A stretch of DNA of 64,000 nucleotides from Aeromicrobium senzhongii. Its GTDB lineage: Bacteria > Actinomycetota > Actinomycetes > Propionibacteriales > Nocardioidaceae. Both the position numbers and the translations under genes were made by a program. The stretch is taken from NCBI RefSeq assembly GCF_014334735.1, contig NZ_CP060587.1, positions 558,001-622,000 of the forward strand, read 5' to 3'. Under the pieces are notes generated by a model. That model was not told the origin of the DNA. It searched no databases and saw nothing but the letters and a program-made list of their open reading frames with translations. Shown here in pieces: positions 16,820-26,709 of the stretch; within the stretch, counting starts at the first letter, position 1; each line of letters begins with the position of its first letter.

Positions 16820-16828
16820 TAACGGAGT
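16812..16828. promoter_or_regulatory. Candidate HxlR operator, copy 3 (ACTAC-N7-GGAGT)
   Basis: ACTAC, spacer AACTAAC and GGAGT: one mismatch from the perfect palindrome, and 14 of 17 positions identical to the 11024 copy. Flanking T and A extend the symmetry by one base. It overlaps the -10 of the downstream promoter. Confidence 0.62.
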
Positions 16829-16854
16829 ATCTCTATCAATCGAAGTGAGGATTC

Positions 16855-17763
16855 ATGAGTCGAGCTCTCGACGGCCGGGTCGCCGTCGTCACCGGTGGCG
16901 GCAAGGGTCTGGGACGCGCGTTCGCCCTCCATCTGGCCGAGGCCGGAGCCGCGGTCGTGGTGAACAACCGCAACCGCCAGGTCGACGAGAACGGGCTGGG
17001 CCCCGCCGACCACGTCGTCGCCGAGATCGTGGCCCGCGGAGGTCGAGCGGTCGCCAACCACGACGACGTCGCCGACCCGGCGATCGGCGACCGGTTGGTC
17101 GCGGACGCCCTCGAGCACTTCGGCCGACTCGACATCCTCGTCACCAGCGCCGCCGTCAGCGCCCCGCAGATGGCGCACAAGACGACGGCCGAGAGCTTCC
17201 GCCAGGTCATGGACATCAACGTGACCGGCACCGTCCTGCCGGCGGCCGCCGCGATGGCGCACATGCGCCGGGCCGGGTCCGGTCGTGTCGTGCTCATCGC
17301 CTCCACCGCCGGCCTGCACGGTGAGACCACCGTGTCGGCGTACGCCGCCAGCAAGGGCGCCGTCATCGCGTTCGGCCGCACGGCCGCCGTCGAGGGCGCC
17401 GGCAAGAACGTGCTCACGAACGTCGTCCTGCCCTACGCCACCACCCAGATGACCGAGGCCGGGATGGACCCGCGTCATGCCGACCGCATGCGGTCCGACC
17501 TCGTCGCGCCGCTCGTCACCGCCCTGGCCTCCCCGGAGAGCACCATCAACGGCCAGGTCATCGTCGCCGCGGGCTCCGCGTTGCGTGCCGCCGACGCCGT
17601 CGAATGGGGCACGGTCGGCTACGACGCCGACCAGCCGATCGAGCCGGCAGTCCTCGAGCAGCTGCTGACGCAGTCGCGTGCGGGCGACCCGCACACCTTC
17701 ACCCACGCCCAGAACGCCTTCCAGAGCCTCGCCGCGGACCTCGCCGCGAGCTCCCACCCGTAA
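16855..17763 (+). CDS. SDR family oxidoreductase (multifunctional-enzyme-like 3-hydroxyacyl-CoA dehydrogenase type)
   Basis: A 302-residue SDR with TGGGKGLG (13-20), TSAA in place of NNAG (97-100), Ser150 and Y163-x3-K167. The N-terminal block, with the insert after NNR, resembles the (3R)-hydroxyacyl-CoA dehydrogenase domain of peroxisomal multifunctional enzymes, and a ~70-residue C-terminal extension follows the core. Dehydrogenation of a 3-hydroxyacyl-CoA is plausible but not proven. It starts after a GTGAGG site and heads a four-gene operon. Confidence 0.82.
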   Translation: MSRALDGRVAVVTGGGKGLGRAFALHLAEAGAAVVVNNRNRQVDENGLGPADHVVAEIVARGGRAVANHDDVADPAIGDRLVADALEHFGRLDILVTSAAVSAPQMAHKTTAESFRQVMDINVTGTVLPAAAAMAHMRRAGSGRVVLIASTAGLHGETTVSAYAASKGAVIAFGRTAAVEGAGKNVLTNVVLPYATTQMTEAGMDPRHADRMRSDLVAPLVTALASPESTINGQVIVAAGSALRAADAVEWGTVGYDADQPIEPAVLEQLLTQSRAGDPHTFTHAQNAFQSLAADLAASSHP

Positions 17764-17775
17764 AGAAGAGGACGC

Positions 17776-18606
17776 ATGTTCGACTACCCCTGGGGCGACT
17801 TCGCCCTCAACCTGCTCGTCACCGCCGGTGCCCTGGTCGTGTTCTTCGCGATCGTCATGGCGATCGCGCACCTCGTGAACGACCACTCGATCATCGACAT
17901 CACGTGGGGCCCGGCGTTCGTCGTCGTCGCCGTCGTGTCGTACCTGATGTCGGCCGGTTCCGACGGCGACGACACCCGCCGCCTCATCGTGCTGGCGCTG
18001 ACCGCGATCTGGGGCCTCCGCCTCGGCATCTACATCGGCAAGCGCAACATCGGCAAGGGCGAGGACCCGCGCTACACAGCCCTGCTGCGCTCGCGCAAGG
18101 GCCGCCCGCTCATCCCGTTCCTGGTCAAGAAGATCTACGGCATGCAGGCCGTGCTGGCCTGGGTCGTGTCGATCCCCGTGCAGTTCGCGGTCTACGTGTC
18201 GCGCGGGTTCGACGCCCTCGTCGTGGTGGCCATCGCCATCTGGACCATCGGCTTCCTGTTCGAGGCCGTCGGCGACTGGCAGCTCGCCCGCTTCAAGGCC
18301 GATCCGGCGAACGCCGGCAAGATCATGGACCGCGGCCTGTGGGCGTGGACGCGTCACCCCAACTACTTCGGGGACGCGTGCGTGTGGGCCGGACTGTTCC
18401 TGCTCACCCTCGGCTCCGCCTGGGGCGTCCTGACGGTGTTCTCGCCGATCCTCATGACGTGGCTGCTGACGACGTTCAGCGGCGCGAAGCTGACGGAGAA
18501 GGGCATGCGCCGCAAGCGTGGCCCCGAGTTCGAGGCGTACGTCGCGCGCACCAGCGGCTTCTTCCCGCGGCCGCCGCGGAAGGTGGCGGCAGGACCGAAG
18601 TCGTGA
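17776..18606 (+). CDS. DUF1295 (steroid 5-alpha-reductase-like) membrane protein
   Basis: A 276-residue integral membrane protein with about six or seven hydrophobic segments and the family motif TRHPNYFGD near residues 194-202, which in the steroid 5-alpha-reductase/isoprenylcysteine methyltransferase superfamily belongs to the cofactor-binding end. DUF1295 proteins are presumed NAD(P)H-dependent reductases of enone-type lipids. It lies 12 bp after the SDR with an AAGAAGAGG site, and its stop overlaps the thioesterase start (GTGA). This points to a hydrophobic, perhaps steroid- or terpenoid-like, substrate; that is inference. Confidence 0.82.
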   Translation: MFDYPWGDFALNLLVTAGALVVFFAIVMAIAHLVNDHSIIDITWGPAFVVVAVVSYLMSAGSDGDDTRRLIVLALTAIWGLRLGIYIGKRNIGKGEDPRYTALLRSRKGRPLIPFLVKKIYGMQAVLAWVVSIPVQFAVYVSRGFDALVVVAIAIWTIGFLFEAVGDWQLARFKADPANAGKIMDRGLWAWTRHPNYFGDACVWAGLFLLTLGSAWGVLTVFSPILMTWLLTTFSGAKLTEKGMRRKRGPEFEAYVARTSGFFPRPPRKVAAGPKS

Positions 18607-19457
18607 CGACGTCGGTGGCCGCGCTCGGGTCGATCCTCGACCTGAGCCCGGCCGGCGACGGCGCCTGGATCGGACACGCCGACGGCGTGGCGCTGCCCCA
18701 GCTGTACGGCGGCCAGCTCGTGGCGCAGTCGATCATGGCGGCCGGCCACAGCGTGCCCGGCCGGCTCGTCGACTCGCTCCACACGACCTTCCTGCGCCCC
18801 GGTCGATCCGACCTCCCGGTCCGGTTCCAGGTCGAGCACCTGCGCGACGGGCGCCAGTTCTCGACCCGCGTGGTCGACGCCGTCCAGGACGACCGGCTCG
18901 TGTGCCGCTCGACGATCTCGCTGATGGAGCCCCGCGAGGGGGTGGCGCACTCGCGGCGCCGACCGGTCAGCGCGTCGGTCGAGGACAGCATCGAGCTGCG
19001 CGAGCTGGCCGAGGCCGACGGGGGCCTGGGGGAGTACTGGGAGGGGTTCAGCGCGGTCGACGTGCGGGTCTCCCCGGAGTCCGACGAGACGCCCCTGCAC
19101 TCGGCCGCCCCGGTCCAGAACATCTGGATGCGGGTCGCCGAGGAGCTCGGGGACGACCCGCTGGTCCACCAGGCGGCGATCGGCTACGTCAGCGACCTGA
19201 TGCTGATGTCGATGGCGGTCGCGCCCCACGGGCACCGGGCCGGCCAGGAACGGAGCCTGGGGGAGCGGTGGAGCGCGGTGTCGCTCGACCACGCCCTGTG
19301 GTTCCACCAGCCGGCCCGGGCCGACGAGTGGCTGCTCTTCGAGCACGCCACCCCGACGGCCCACGCGGGCCGGTCGCTGGTCGAGGCGGCCGTGTTCGGG
19401 GAACCCGAGTCACAGGTCTGTCACGTCGTGCAGGAGGCTCTGGTCCGTGAGAACTGA
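18603..19457 (+). CDS. Acyl-CoA thioesterase II family protein (TesB-like)
   Basis: A 284-residue double-hotdog protein. The N-terminal hotdog contains LPQLYGGQLVAQSIMAAG and the LHTTFLRPG segment, and the C-terminal hotdog contains SLDHALWFHQPARADEW, as in TesB. Such enzymes hydrolyse medium/long-chain acyl-CoA to free acid and CoA. GTG 18603 overlaps the preceding stop. Presence of both ligases and thioesterases suggests CoA recycling or release of dead-end acyl-CoAs. Confidence 0.87.
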   Translation: MTTSVAALGSILDLSPAGDGAWIGHADGVALPQLYGGQLVAQSIMAAGHSVPGRLVDSLHTTFLRPGRSDLPVRFQVEHLRDGRQFSTRVVDAVQDDRLVCRSTISLMEPREGVAHSRRRPVSASVEDSIELRELAEADGGLGEYWEGFSAVDVRVSPESDETPLHSAAPVQNIWMRVAEELGDDPLVHQAAIGYVSDLMLMSMAVAPHGHRAGQERSLGERWSAVSLDHALWFHQPARADEWLLFEHATPTAHAGRSLVEAAVFGEPESQVCHVVQEALVREN

Positions 19458-20292
19458 CATGCTCGGCTTCGAGGGCTGCTACCGACGGATCGATCACCAC
19501 CGCGACGAGCAGTCGCACGTCTCGGAGGTGTTCATCCCGTCGGCGGCCGCGATCGGGCCGTGGAGCAACGACCATCAGCACGGTGGTCCCGTCGGCGCGC
19601 TGCTGACCCGCTCGATGCGGCGGCTGCCGCACGGTGCGCCGGGACGGATCGCCCGGACGACGGTCGAGATCCTCGGCCCGATCGCCATGGCGCCCATCGA
19701 GGTCACCGCGCGCGTCGTGCGCCCCGGCCGCAAGGTCGAGCTGCTCTCGGCAGTGGCGCACCAGCGCAGCGAGGCGGGGACGCGACCGGTCGCCCAGGCG
19801 TCGGCCTGGTGGTTGCGCACCGACGAGTCGCCCGAGGTCGTGCACTCGCCGGAGCCCCGGCTGGCGGCGCCCACGGACGAGGAGCTGGCACGCGGCGAGG
19901 AAGGCGTGCCGGCCAGCTGGCGCCGCGGCTTCGTCGGGTCGCTGCGCTGGGCCGTGCGCACCCGCATCGGCCAGATCGACGGACCGGCGATCGCGTGGGC
20001 GTCCATGCCCTACCCGCTGGTCGAGGGGGAGGACGGTGACGACCTCGAGCGCTGCATCGCGATCGCCGACGCGGCCAACGGGGTCGGCTCGCGGTTGAAC
20101 CCGAAGGACTGGGTGTTCATGAACACCGAGCTCACGGTCCACCTGGCCCAACCCCCGGCCGGGGAGTGGACCGGGATGGTCGCCGAGTCGTGGATCGGCG
20201 AGGACGCCGTGGGCATGAGCTCGGCCGTCCTGTCCGACCTCACCGGGCCGGTGGGGCGCGTCGCGCAGAGCCTGCTGCTCGAACGGCTCTGA
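19447..20292 (+). CDS. Thioesterase family protein (double hotdog)
   Basis: A 281-residue protein related to acyl-CoA thioesterase-like proteins: an early block GPWSNDHQHGGPVGALLTR and a C-terminal hotdog with MNTELTVHLAQPPAGEW. GTG 19447 is chosen over ATG 19459 because AGGAGG at 19432-19437 sits 9 bases before it; this makes an 11-bp overlap with the upstream thioesterase gene. It is last in the operon and ends at a strong hairpin. It may cooperate with, or be redundant to, the TesB-like enzyme. Confidence 0.83.
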   Translation: MRTDMLGFEGCYRRIDHHRDEQSHVSEVFIPSAAAIGPWSNDHQHGGPVGALLTRSMRRLPHGAPGRIARTTVEILGPIAMAPIEVTARVVRPGRKVELLSAVAHQRSEAGTRPVAQASAWWLRTDESPEVVHSPEPRLAAPTDEELARGEEGVPASWRRGFVGSLRWAVRTRIGQIDGPAIAWASMPYPLVEGEDGDDLERCIAIADAANGVGSRLNPKDWVFMNTELTVHLAQPPAGEWTGMVAESWIGEDAVGMSSAVLSDLTGPVGRVAQSLLLERL

Positions 20293-20306
20293 CCCGAGGC
20301 GGGGAC

Positions 20307-20343
20307 GACGAAGGGGCCGGAACGATGTTCCGGCCCCTTCGTC
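20307..20343. terminator. Bidirectional terminator between thioesterase operon and citrate synthase
   Basis: Perfect 17-bp stem beginning GACGAAGGGG and ending CCCCTTCGTC, with loop GAT. It separates convergent genes ending at 20292 and 20359. Confidence 0.88.
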
Positions 20344-20358
20344 ATGCGTGGTGCGCGC

Positions 20359-21654
<1,296 letters not shown>

Positions 21655-21769
21655 GATCGGGTCTCCTGTGACGTCAGAGTAGTGACGGCCGCGGGGGTGA
21701 GCGGCCCACTCCAACTTAGTGTCCCCATGCCTCGGGCGCGAGAGCAGGGTCACGTTCGACCGACCCGTT

Positions 21770-21799
21770 TTGACCAGGACGGGTACGGCCGGGTAATCT
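21770..21799 (+). promoter_or_regulatory. Probable rplM-rpsI promoter
   Basis: TTGACC (21770-21775), an 18-bp spacer and TAATCT (21794-21799), about 95 bp before rplM. The long leader may allow ribosomal-protein control, but no clear structure was identified in it. Confidence 0.45.
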
Positions 21800-21894
21800 G
21801 GGTAGTCGTTGTGTTGCGACGCGTTCAACCGCGCCATCACGACGCGCAGATTCCCGATCACACAGCTTTCGATTAGCAGCGAGAAGGTTACGCC

Positions 21895-22338
21895 GTGCGT
21901 ACGTACAGCCCCAAGCCTGCTGACATCACCCGTCAGTGGCACGTCATCGATGCCCAGGACGTCGTCCTGGGCCGTCTCTCCGTCGCCGCGGCGACCCTCC
22001 TGCGCGGCAAGCACAAGCCGACATACGCCCCCCACGTGGACGGTGGCGACTTCGTCATCATCGTCAACGCGGACAAGGTCGCGCTGTCCGGCAACAAGCG
22101 CTCCGACAAGAACGTCTACCGCCACAGTGGTTACCCGGGCGGCCTCAAGCAGATCTCCTACGGTGACCTGCTCGAGAAGGACGCGCGCAAGGCGATCGAG
22201 AAGTCGGTCCGGGGCATGCTCCCCAAGAACCGTCTCGGCCGTCAGCTCATCACGAAGTTGAAGGTCTACGCCGGCCCGGATCATCCGCACGCCGCCCAGA
22301 AGCCCCAGCCGTTCGAGATCACGCAGATCTCCCAGTAA
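21895..22338 (+). CDS. rplM: 50S ribosomal protein L13
   Basis: A 147-residue L13, an early-binding large-subunit protein. The family signature is present: [15 protein letters not shown] at the N-terminus, [20 protein letters not shown], and the C-terminal [16 protein letters not shown] start. It is followed 20 bp later by rpsI, the standard bacterial pair. Confidence 0.98.
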   Translation: MRTYSPKPADITRQWHVIDAQDVVLGRLSVAAATLLRGKHKPTYAPHVDGGDFVIIVNADKVALSGNKRSDKNVYRHSGYPGGLKQISYGDLLEKDARKAIEKSVRGMLPKNRLGRQLITKLKVYAGPDHPHAAQKPQPFEITQISQ

Positions 22339-22358
22339 GCGAAAAGCGCAGGTTCATC

Positions 22359-22856
22359 GTGGCTGAGACCACCACCGAAGAGACCGAGTTCACCCCCAAC
22401 GCCGAGGGCGTCGCCTACACGTCGGAGTCCTCCGGCGCGACCGCGACCAGCGAGATCAACTCGATCATCGCCCCCGGCTCCGCGACGGGCCGCCGCAAGG
22501 AGGCCGTCGCCCGCGTCCGGATCGTTCCGGGCACCGGCGTCTGGACCGTCAACGGCAAGCCGCTCGAGGAGCACCTGCCGAACAAGCTGCACCAGCAGAT
22601 CGCCAAGGAGGCCCTGGCCGTCACCGGTCTGGCGGACTCCTTCGACGTGATCGCTCGTGTCCACGGTGGTGGCATGACCGGCCAGGCCGGCGCGCTGCGC
22701 CTGGGTGTGGCCCGTGCCCTCAACGCGATCGACGTCGAGGTGAACCGTCCGACCCTGAAGAAGGCCGGTCTGCTGACGCGCGACTCGCGCATCAAGGAGC
22801 GCAAGAAGGCTGGTCTCAAGAAGGCCCGCAAGGCGCCTCAGTACAGCAAGCGCTGA
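22359..22856 (+). CDS. rpsI: 30S ribosomal protein S9
   Basis: A 165-residue S9. The conserved core starts near residue 43 ([16 protein letters not shown]) and ends with the C-terminal QYSKR, whose last Arg contacts P-site tRNA. The ~40-residue acidic/Ala-rich N-terminal extension is typical of actinomycetes. GTG start. Confidence 0.98.
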   Translation: MAETTTEETEFTPNAEGVAYTSESSGATATSEINSIIAPGSATGRRKEAVARVRIVPGTGVWTVNGKPLEEHLPNKLHQQIAKEALAVTGLADSFDVIARVHGGGMTGQAGALRLGVARALNAIDVEVNRPTLKKAGLLTRDSRIKERKKAGLKKARKAPQYSKR

Positions 22857-22869
22857 TCCGCCGGCGCGT

Positions 22870-24216
22870 ATGGGCCGGATCTTCGGTACCGACGGCGTTC
22901 GCGGCCTGGCGAATCGGGACCTGACCGCCGAGCTCGCGGTCGACCTCTCGGTCGCAGCCGCGCACGTGCTCGGCGAGGCCGGTGCGTTCGCCGACCAGCG
23001 TCCGACAGCGGTCGTCGCCCGCGACACCCGCGCCTCGGGGGAATTCCTCGAGGCCGCGGTGGTCGCGGGTTTGGCGTCTGCGGGCGTCGACGTCCATCGA
23101 CTCGGTGTGGTCCCCACGCCGGGTGCGGCGTACCTGACGGCACTGCTCGAGGCCGACATGGGCGTCATGATCTCCGCGAGCCACAACCCGATGCCCGACA
23201 ACGGCATCAAGTTCCTGGCGCGCGGCGGGGTCAAGCTCGACGACGCGATCGAGGCCGCGATCGAGCAACGCCTCCATGAGGCGTGGGACCGCCCCACCGG
23301 CGCCGACGTCGGTCGCGTGGGCGACAGCCACGCCGGTCTGGGTGCCTACGTGCGCCACCTGCTCGACACGCTGCCGATCCGTCTCGACGGCCTGCGCGTG
23401 GTCCTGGACTGCGCCAACGGCGCCACCTACGAGGCGGCTCCGGACGCCTTCGAGCGCGCGGGCGCCGAGGTCATCGCGATCCACGCCGCGCCCGACGGTC
23501 TCAACATCAACGAGGCGTGCGGATCGACGCACCTCGACGACGTGCGACGCGTCGTGGTCGAGCGGGGTGCCGACGTGGGCTTCGCCTTCGACGGCGACGC
23601 CGACCGGTGCCTGGCCGTGGACCAGAACGGCGAGGTCGTCGACGGAGACCAGATCCTGGCGATCCTGGCCCTGCGTGCCAAGCGCGAGGGCCGCCTGGTC
23701 GACGACACGGTCGTCGCGACGGTCATGAGCAACCTCGGCTTCACCCAGGCGATGGAGGCCGCCGGCATCACCGTCCGCCGCACCGCCGTCGGTGACCGGT
23801 ACGTGCTGGAGGCGATGCGCGAGGGCGGGTACAGCCTCGGCGGCGAGCAGTCCGGTCACGTCATCATGAGCCGTTACGCCACCACCGGCGACGGCACCCT
23901 GACCGCCCTGCAGCTCGCGGCCGAGATGGCGTCCACCGGCCGGACGATGTCCGAGCTGGCCGCCGTGATGGAGCGACTGCCGCAGGTGCTGCTCAACGTC
24001 GGTGGCGTCGATCGTGAAGGGGCCAAGCACCACGAGGTCGTCCTGGCCGAGGTCGCGGCCGCCGAGGCGAAGCTGGGCGACAACGGTCGCGTGCTGCTGC
24101 GTCCCTCGGGCACCGAGCAGTTGGTCCGGGTGATGGTCGAGGCGCCCACGGCCGCCCAGGCCCACGAGATCGCCGAGCACCTGGCCGGCGTCGTCCGCAC
24201 GACGCTCGCGCTCTGA
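22870..24216 (+). CDS. glmM: Phosphoglucosamine mutase
   Basis: A 448-residue enzyme converting glucosamine-6-phosphate to glucosamine-1-phosphate for UDP-GlcNAc and peptidoglycan synthesis. Family length and motifs are intact: phosphoserine loop [16 protein letters not shown] (Ser near 100), Mg-binding DGDADRC, sugar-binding GGEQSGH and phosphate-binding [12 protein letters not shown]. It is 13 bp after rpsI, the common actinobacterial order, and works upstream of glmS (26709) in the same pathway. Confidence 0.97.
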   Translation: MGRIFGTDGVRGLANRDLTAELAVDLSVAAAHVLGEAGAFADQRPTAVVARDTRASGEFLEAAVVAGLASAGVDVHRLGVVPTPGAAYLTALLEADMGVMISASHNPMPDNGIKFLARGGVKLDDAIEAAIEQRLHEAWDRPTGADVGRVGDSHAGLGAYVRHLLDTLPIRLDGLRVVLDCANGATYEAAPDAFERAGAEVIAIHAAPDGLNINEACGSTHLDDVRRVVVERGADVGFAFDGDADRCLAVDQNGEVVDGDQILAILALRAKREGRLVDDTVVATVMSNLGFTQAMEAAGITVRRTAVGDRYVLEAMREGGYSLGGEQSGHVIMSRYATTGDGTLTALQLAAEMASTGRTMSELAAVMERLPQVLLNVGGVDREGAKHHEVVLAEVAAAEAKLGDNGRVLLRPSGTEQLVRVMVEAPTAAQAHEIAEHLAGVVRTTLAL

Positions 24217-24217
24217 C

Positions 24218-24679
24218 GTGGCGCTCGAGTTCGAGGCCGGCGGGCTCGACCGCGCCGACGTGCGCGCTCTGCTGGCCGAGCACCTCAGTGACATGTTCGC
24301 CACCAGTCCGGCCGAGAGTGTCCACGCGCTCGACCTCGACGCGCTGGGCGAGGGTGCCGTCTCGTTCTGGACCGCCCGCGAGGACGGGCGCCTGCTCGGT
24401 TGCGGTGCGCTGAAGGACCTCGGGGACGGTCACGGCGAGCTCAAGTCGATGCGCACGACCGCCGACGCGCGCGGGCGGGGTGTGGCCACGGCTCTGCTCG
24501 CCCATCTGGTCGCCACGGCGCGTTCGCGGGGATGGACCCGGCTCAGCCTCGAGACGGGCACCGAGCCGTACTTCGCGGCAGCCCGCCGTTTGTACGCGCG
24601 CGAGGGCTTCGAGGCGTGCGAGCCGTTCGGCGACTATGCGCTCGACCCGCACAGCGTCTTCCTCACGCGCCCGATCTGA
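24218..24679 (+). CDS. GNAT family N-acetyltransferase
   Basis: A 153-residue single-domain acetyltransferase. Acetyl-CoA loop region RTTADARGRGVATALLAHLV (Q/R-x-x-G-x-G/A-like) is near 85-100, followed by LETGTEPYFAAARRLYAREGF, the usual C-terminal GNAT pattern. GTG 24218 lies 1 bp after the glmM stop, so it is translated with glmM. Acceptor unknown. Confidence 0.85.
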   Translation: MALEFEAGGLDRADVRALLAEHLSDMFATSPAESVHALDLDALGEGAVSFWTAREDGRLLGCGALKDLGDGHGELKSMRTTADARGRGVATALLAHLVATARSRGWTRLSLETGTEPYFAAARRLYAREGFEACEPFGDYALDPHSVFLTRPI

Positions 24680-24706
24680 CCCTGTCGCCGTCACCGTCGG
24701 CGGTGC

Positions 24707-24719
24707 CAGACTGACCGCA
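24707..24719 (+). promoter_or_regulatory. Leaderless-type -10 for tandem GNAT gene
   Basis: CAGACT (24707-24712) followed by a 6-bp gap and ATG 24719, the spacing expected for transcription starting on the initiator codon. Confidence 0.4.
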
Positions 24720-25690
24720 TGACCGTGACGATCGAAGTGCTGGACCCGACCGACCACGGGGCCTTCGTCGAGTTCTACGACGTGTACCGCCGTGCCAACG
24801 AGCGCGCGATCGACCAGCCGTGGCTGCCCGACGAGCTGCAGGTGCTCATGGTGGGGGACGAGTACCTGCGCAACGACTCGCTGCTGGCGCGGGACGGCGA
24901 GGCGGCTGTCGCGGTGGCCCTGGCCGAGCTGCCCGAGCGCGACAACGTCACGACGGCCTACGCGGAGGTGTGGGTGCCGCCCGAGCTGCGTCGGCGCGGG
25001 TACGGCAGCGCCCTGATCGAGCTGCTGGAGCGTCGGTCGGCCGAGGACGGACGCGAGCGGATCCTCACCGAGACCCTGCGTCCGCTCGATGCCGAGACGG
25101 CGCCGGCGCGGGAGTTCATGCTGGCGCGCGGCTACTCCGCCGACACGACGCTGGTCCAGCGTGAGCTGGACCTGCCCGCGGCCACGCCACCGGCAGACCT
25201 CCGGGACGGGTACACGCTGGCCGCCTGGCGAGCAGCTCCTCCGCAGCGGTGGCTCGAGGAGTACGCCCGGCTGCGGGCGCTGCTGAACCAGGAGATGCCG
25301 GCGGGCGAGACCCAGCTCGAGAACGAGTACTGGGACCCCGACCGGCTGCTGCACGAGGTCGACCAGTGGAAGCGCCAGGGACGCACCGCCCAGACCGTCG
25401 TCGCCGTGGCCCCCGACGGCCGCCTGGCCGGTCACACCCAGCTGCTCTTCCCGGCGAAGTCGACCGAGGTCTACCAGTGGGACACCCTCGTGCTGCCCGA
25501 GCACCGCGGTCACGGACTGGGACTGGCCCTCAAGCGTCACGCGATGCGCGAGGCCGCCGACCTGCTGGAGGGCCGCACCCGCGTCGTGACCTGGAACGAC
25601 GCCCAGAACGACCACATGATCGCCGTCAACGAGGCCCTCGGCTACCGCCCCACGGCGTGGGCCGACCAGTGGGTCAAGAACCTCGCCTGA
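24719..25690 (+). CDS. Tandem-domain GNAT acetyltransferase
   Basis: A 323-residue protein with two GNAT repeats (about 1-150 and 160-323). Acetyl-CoA loops are visible as VPPELRRRGYGSALIELLE in the first and LPEHRGHGLGLALKRHAM in the second; the second ends with NEALGYRP. The architecture recalls MshD, the mycothiol synthase, but similar tandem GNATs are common in actinomycetes and identity as MshD is not supported. The substrate is unknown. Confidence 0.82.
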   Translation: MTVTIEVLDPTDHGAFVEFYDVYRRANERAIDQPWLPDELQVLMVGDEYLRNDSLLARDGEAAVAVALAELPERDNVTTAYAEVWVPPELRRRGYGSALIELLERRSAEDGRERILTETLRPLDAETAPAREFMLARGYSADTTLVQRELDLPAATPPADLRDGYTLAAWRAAPPQRWLEEYARLRALLNQEMPAGETQLENEYWDPDRLLHEVDQWKRQGRTAQTVVAVAPDGRLAGHTQLLFPAKSTEVYQWDTLVLPEHRGHGLGLALKRHAMREAADLLEGRTRVVTWNDAQNDHMIAVNEALGYRPTAWADQWVKNLA

Positions 25691-25692
25691 TC

Positions 25693-25712
25693 CCTCCCGG
25701 GAGCGGGGGAGG
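25693..25712. terminator. Weak hairpin between convergent GNAT and coaA genes
   Basis: CCTCCC / GGGAGG stem with an 8-base loop, in the 22-bp gap between two convergent stops. Short, and only a possible terminator. Confidence 0.35.
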
Positions 25713-26654
25713 TCAGAGCTTGCGGAGGCGGACCCACTGGACGCTGTGGTCCGACGACTTGCGCAGCACGAGGTCGGCGCGGCCGCGCGTGGTGGCGACG
25801 TTCTCGCGCAGGTTGGGCCAGTTGATCGTGTCCCACAGCTCCTCGGCGCGCAGCTGCGCCTCCTCGTCGGTGTAGGTGCTGTACCGGTGGAAGTAGGAGG
25901 CCGGGTCGGCGAACGCGGTCTCGCGCAGGCGCAGGAACCGGCTGATGTACCACCGGCGGATGTCGCGGCTGTTGGCATCGACGTAGATCGAGAAGTCGAA
26001 GAAGTCGCTGATCGCCAGGCCGGGCGACCCGTCGCCGCGCGACCGCGGCGGCGCCAGGACGTTGAGGCCCTCGACGATGAGGATGTCGGGCCGCTTCATC
26101 GAGATCGTCTCGTCGGTGCGGTCGTAGGTCAGGTGGTCGTAGACCGGCGCCTCGATGACCTCGGCACCGCTCTTGGCCTGCATCACGAACCGCAGCAGCG
26201 CCTTGCGGTCGTAGGACTCGGGGAAGCCCTTGCGGTGCATGATCCCGCGGCGCTCGAGCTCGGCGTTCGGCAACAGGAAGCCGTCGGTCGTGATGAGGGC
26301 GACGTTCGGGTGGTCGTCGTGCTGGGCCAGCAGGTCACGCAGCAGGCGGGCCGTCGTGGACTTGCCCACCGCCACCGATCCGGCCAGGCCGATGATGAAC
26401 GGCACGCGATCGGGCTGCGGGTCGCCCAGGAACCGCTCGGTGGCCCGGTAGAGGGCCTCGGCCAGGCGCACGCGCAGGCTGATCAGCTGGGTGAGCGGGA
26501 CGTACACCTGCTGCACCTCGTCGAGGTCAAGCTCCTCGCCCAGGCCACGGACGCGCTCGACCTCCTCGGGGGACATGGGCTGGACGGCGTCGTGTGCCAA
26601 CTTCGCCCACGCCGAGCGTTCGAGCTCGACATAGGGGGAGGGGTCCCGTGACAT
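25713..26654 (-). CDS. coaA: Type I pantothenate kinase
   Basis: A 313-residue prokaryotic-type pantothenate kinase, the first committed step of coenzyme A synthesis. SPYVELERSAW opens the protein as in CoaA; the Walker A motif GSVAVGKST is at 92-100, and the substrate region includes LPNAELERRGIMHRKGFPES and DFSIYVDA. ATG 26654 is chosen because GACAAT lies 7 bp before it (leaderless pattern); ATG 26663 is an alternative with a weak AAGGG site. It diverges from glmS. Confidence 0.95.
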   Translation of the reverse strand: MSRDPSPYVELERSAWAKLAHDAVQPMSPEEVERVRGLGEELDLDEVQQVYVPLTQLISLRVRLAEALYRATERFLGDPQPDRVPFIIGLAGSVAVGKSTTARLLRDLLAQHDDHPNVALITTDGFLLPNAELERRGIMHRKGFPESYDRKALLRFVMQAKSGAEVIEAPVYDHLTYDRTDETISMKRPDILIVEGLNVLAPPRSRGDGSPGLAISDFFDFSIYVDANSRDIRRWYISRFLRLRETAFADPASYFHRYSTYTDEEAQLRAEELWDTINWPNLRENVATTRGRADLVLRKSSDHSVQWVRLRKL

Positions 26655-26696
26655 ACCGACCATTGTCACCAGCCCTTGCGCCCACCGCGCAGTCGG

Positions 26697-26709
26697 TACC
26701 CTGAACCCA
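26697..26709 (+). promoter_or_regulatory. Leaderless-type -10 for glmS
   Basis: TACCCT (26697-26702), 6-bp gap, ATG 26709; no ribosome-binding site. No glmS ribozyme is seen, as expected outside Firmicutes. Confidence 0.5.

Noticed and set aside
24719-25690. Mycothiol synthase MshD
   Set aside because: Two GNAT domains are present, but motifs specific to MshD could not be confirmed and context (glmM, coaA) is not mycothiol-related.
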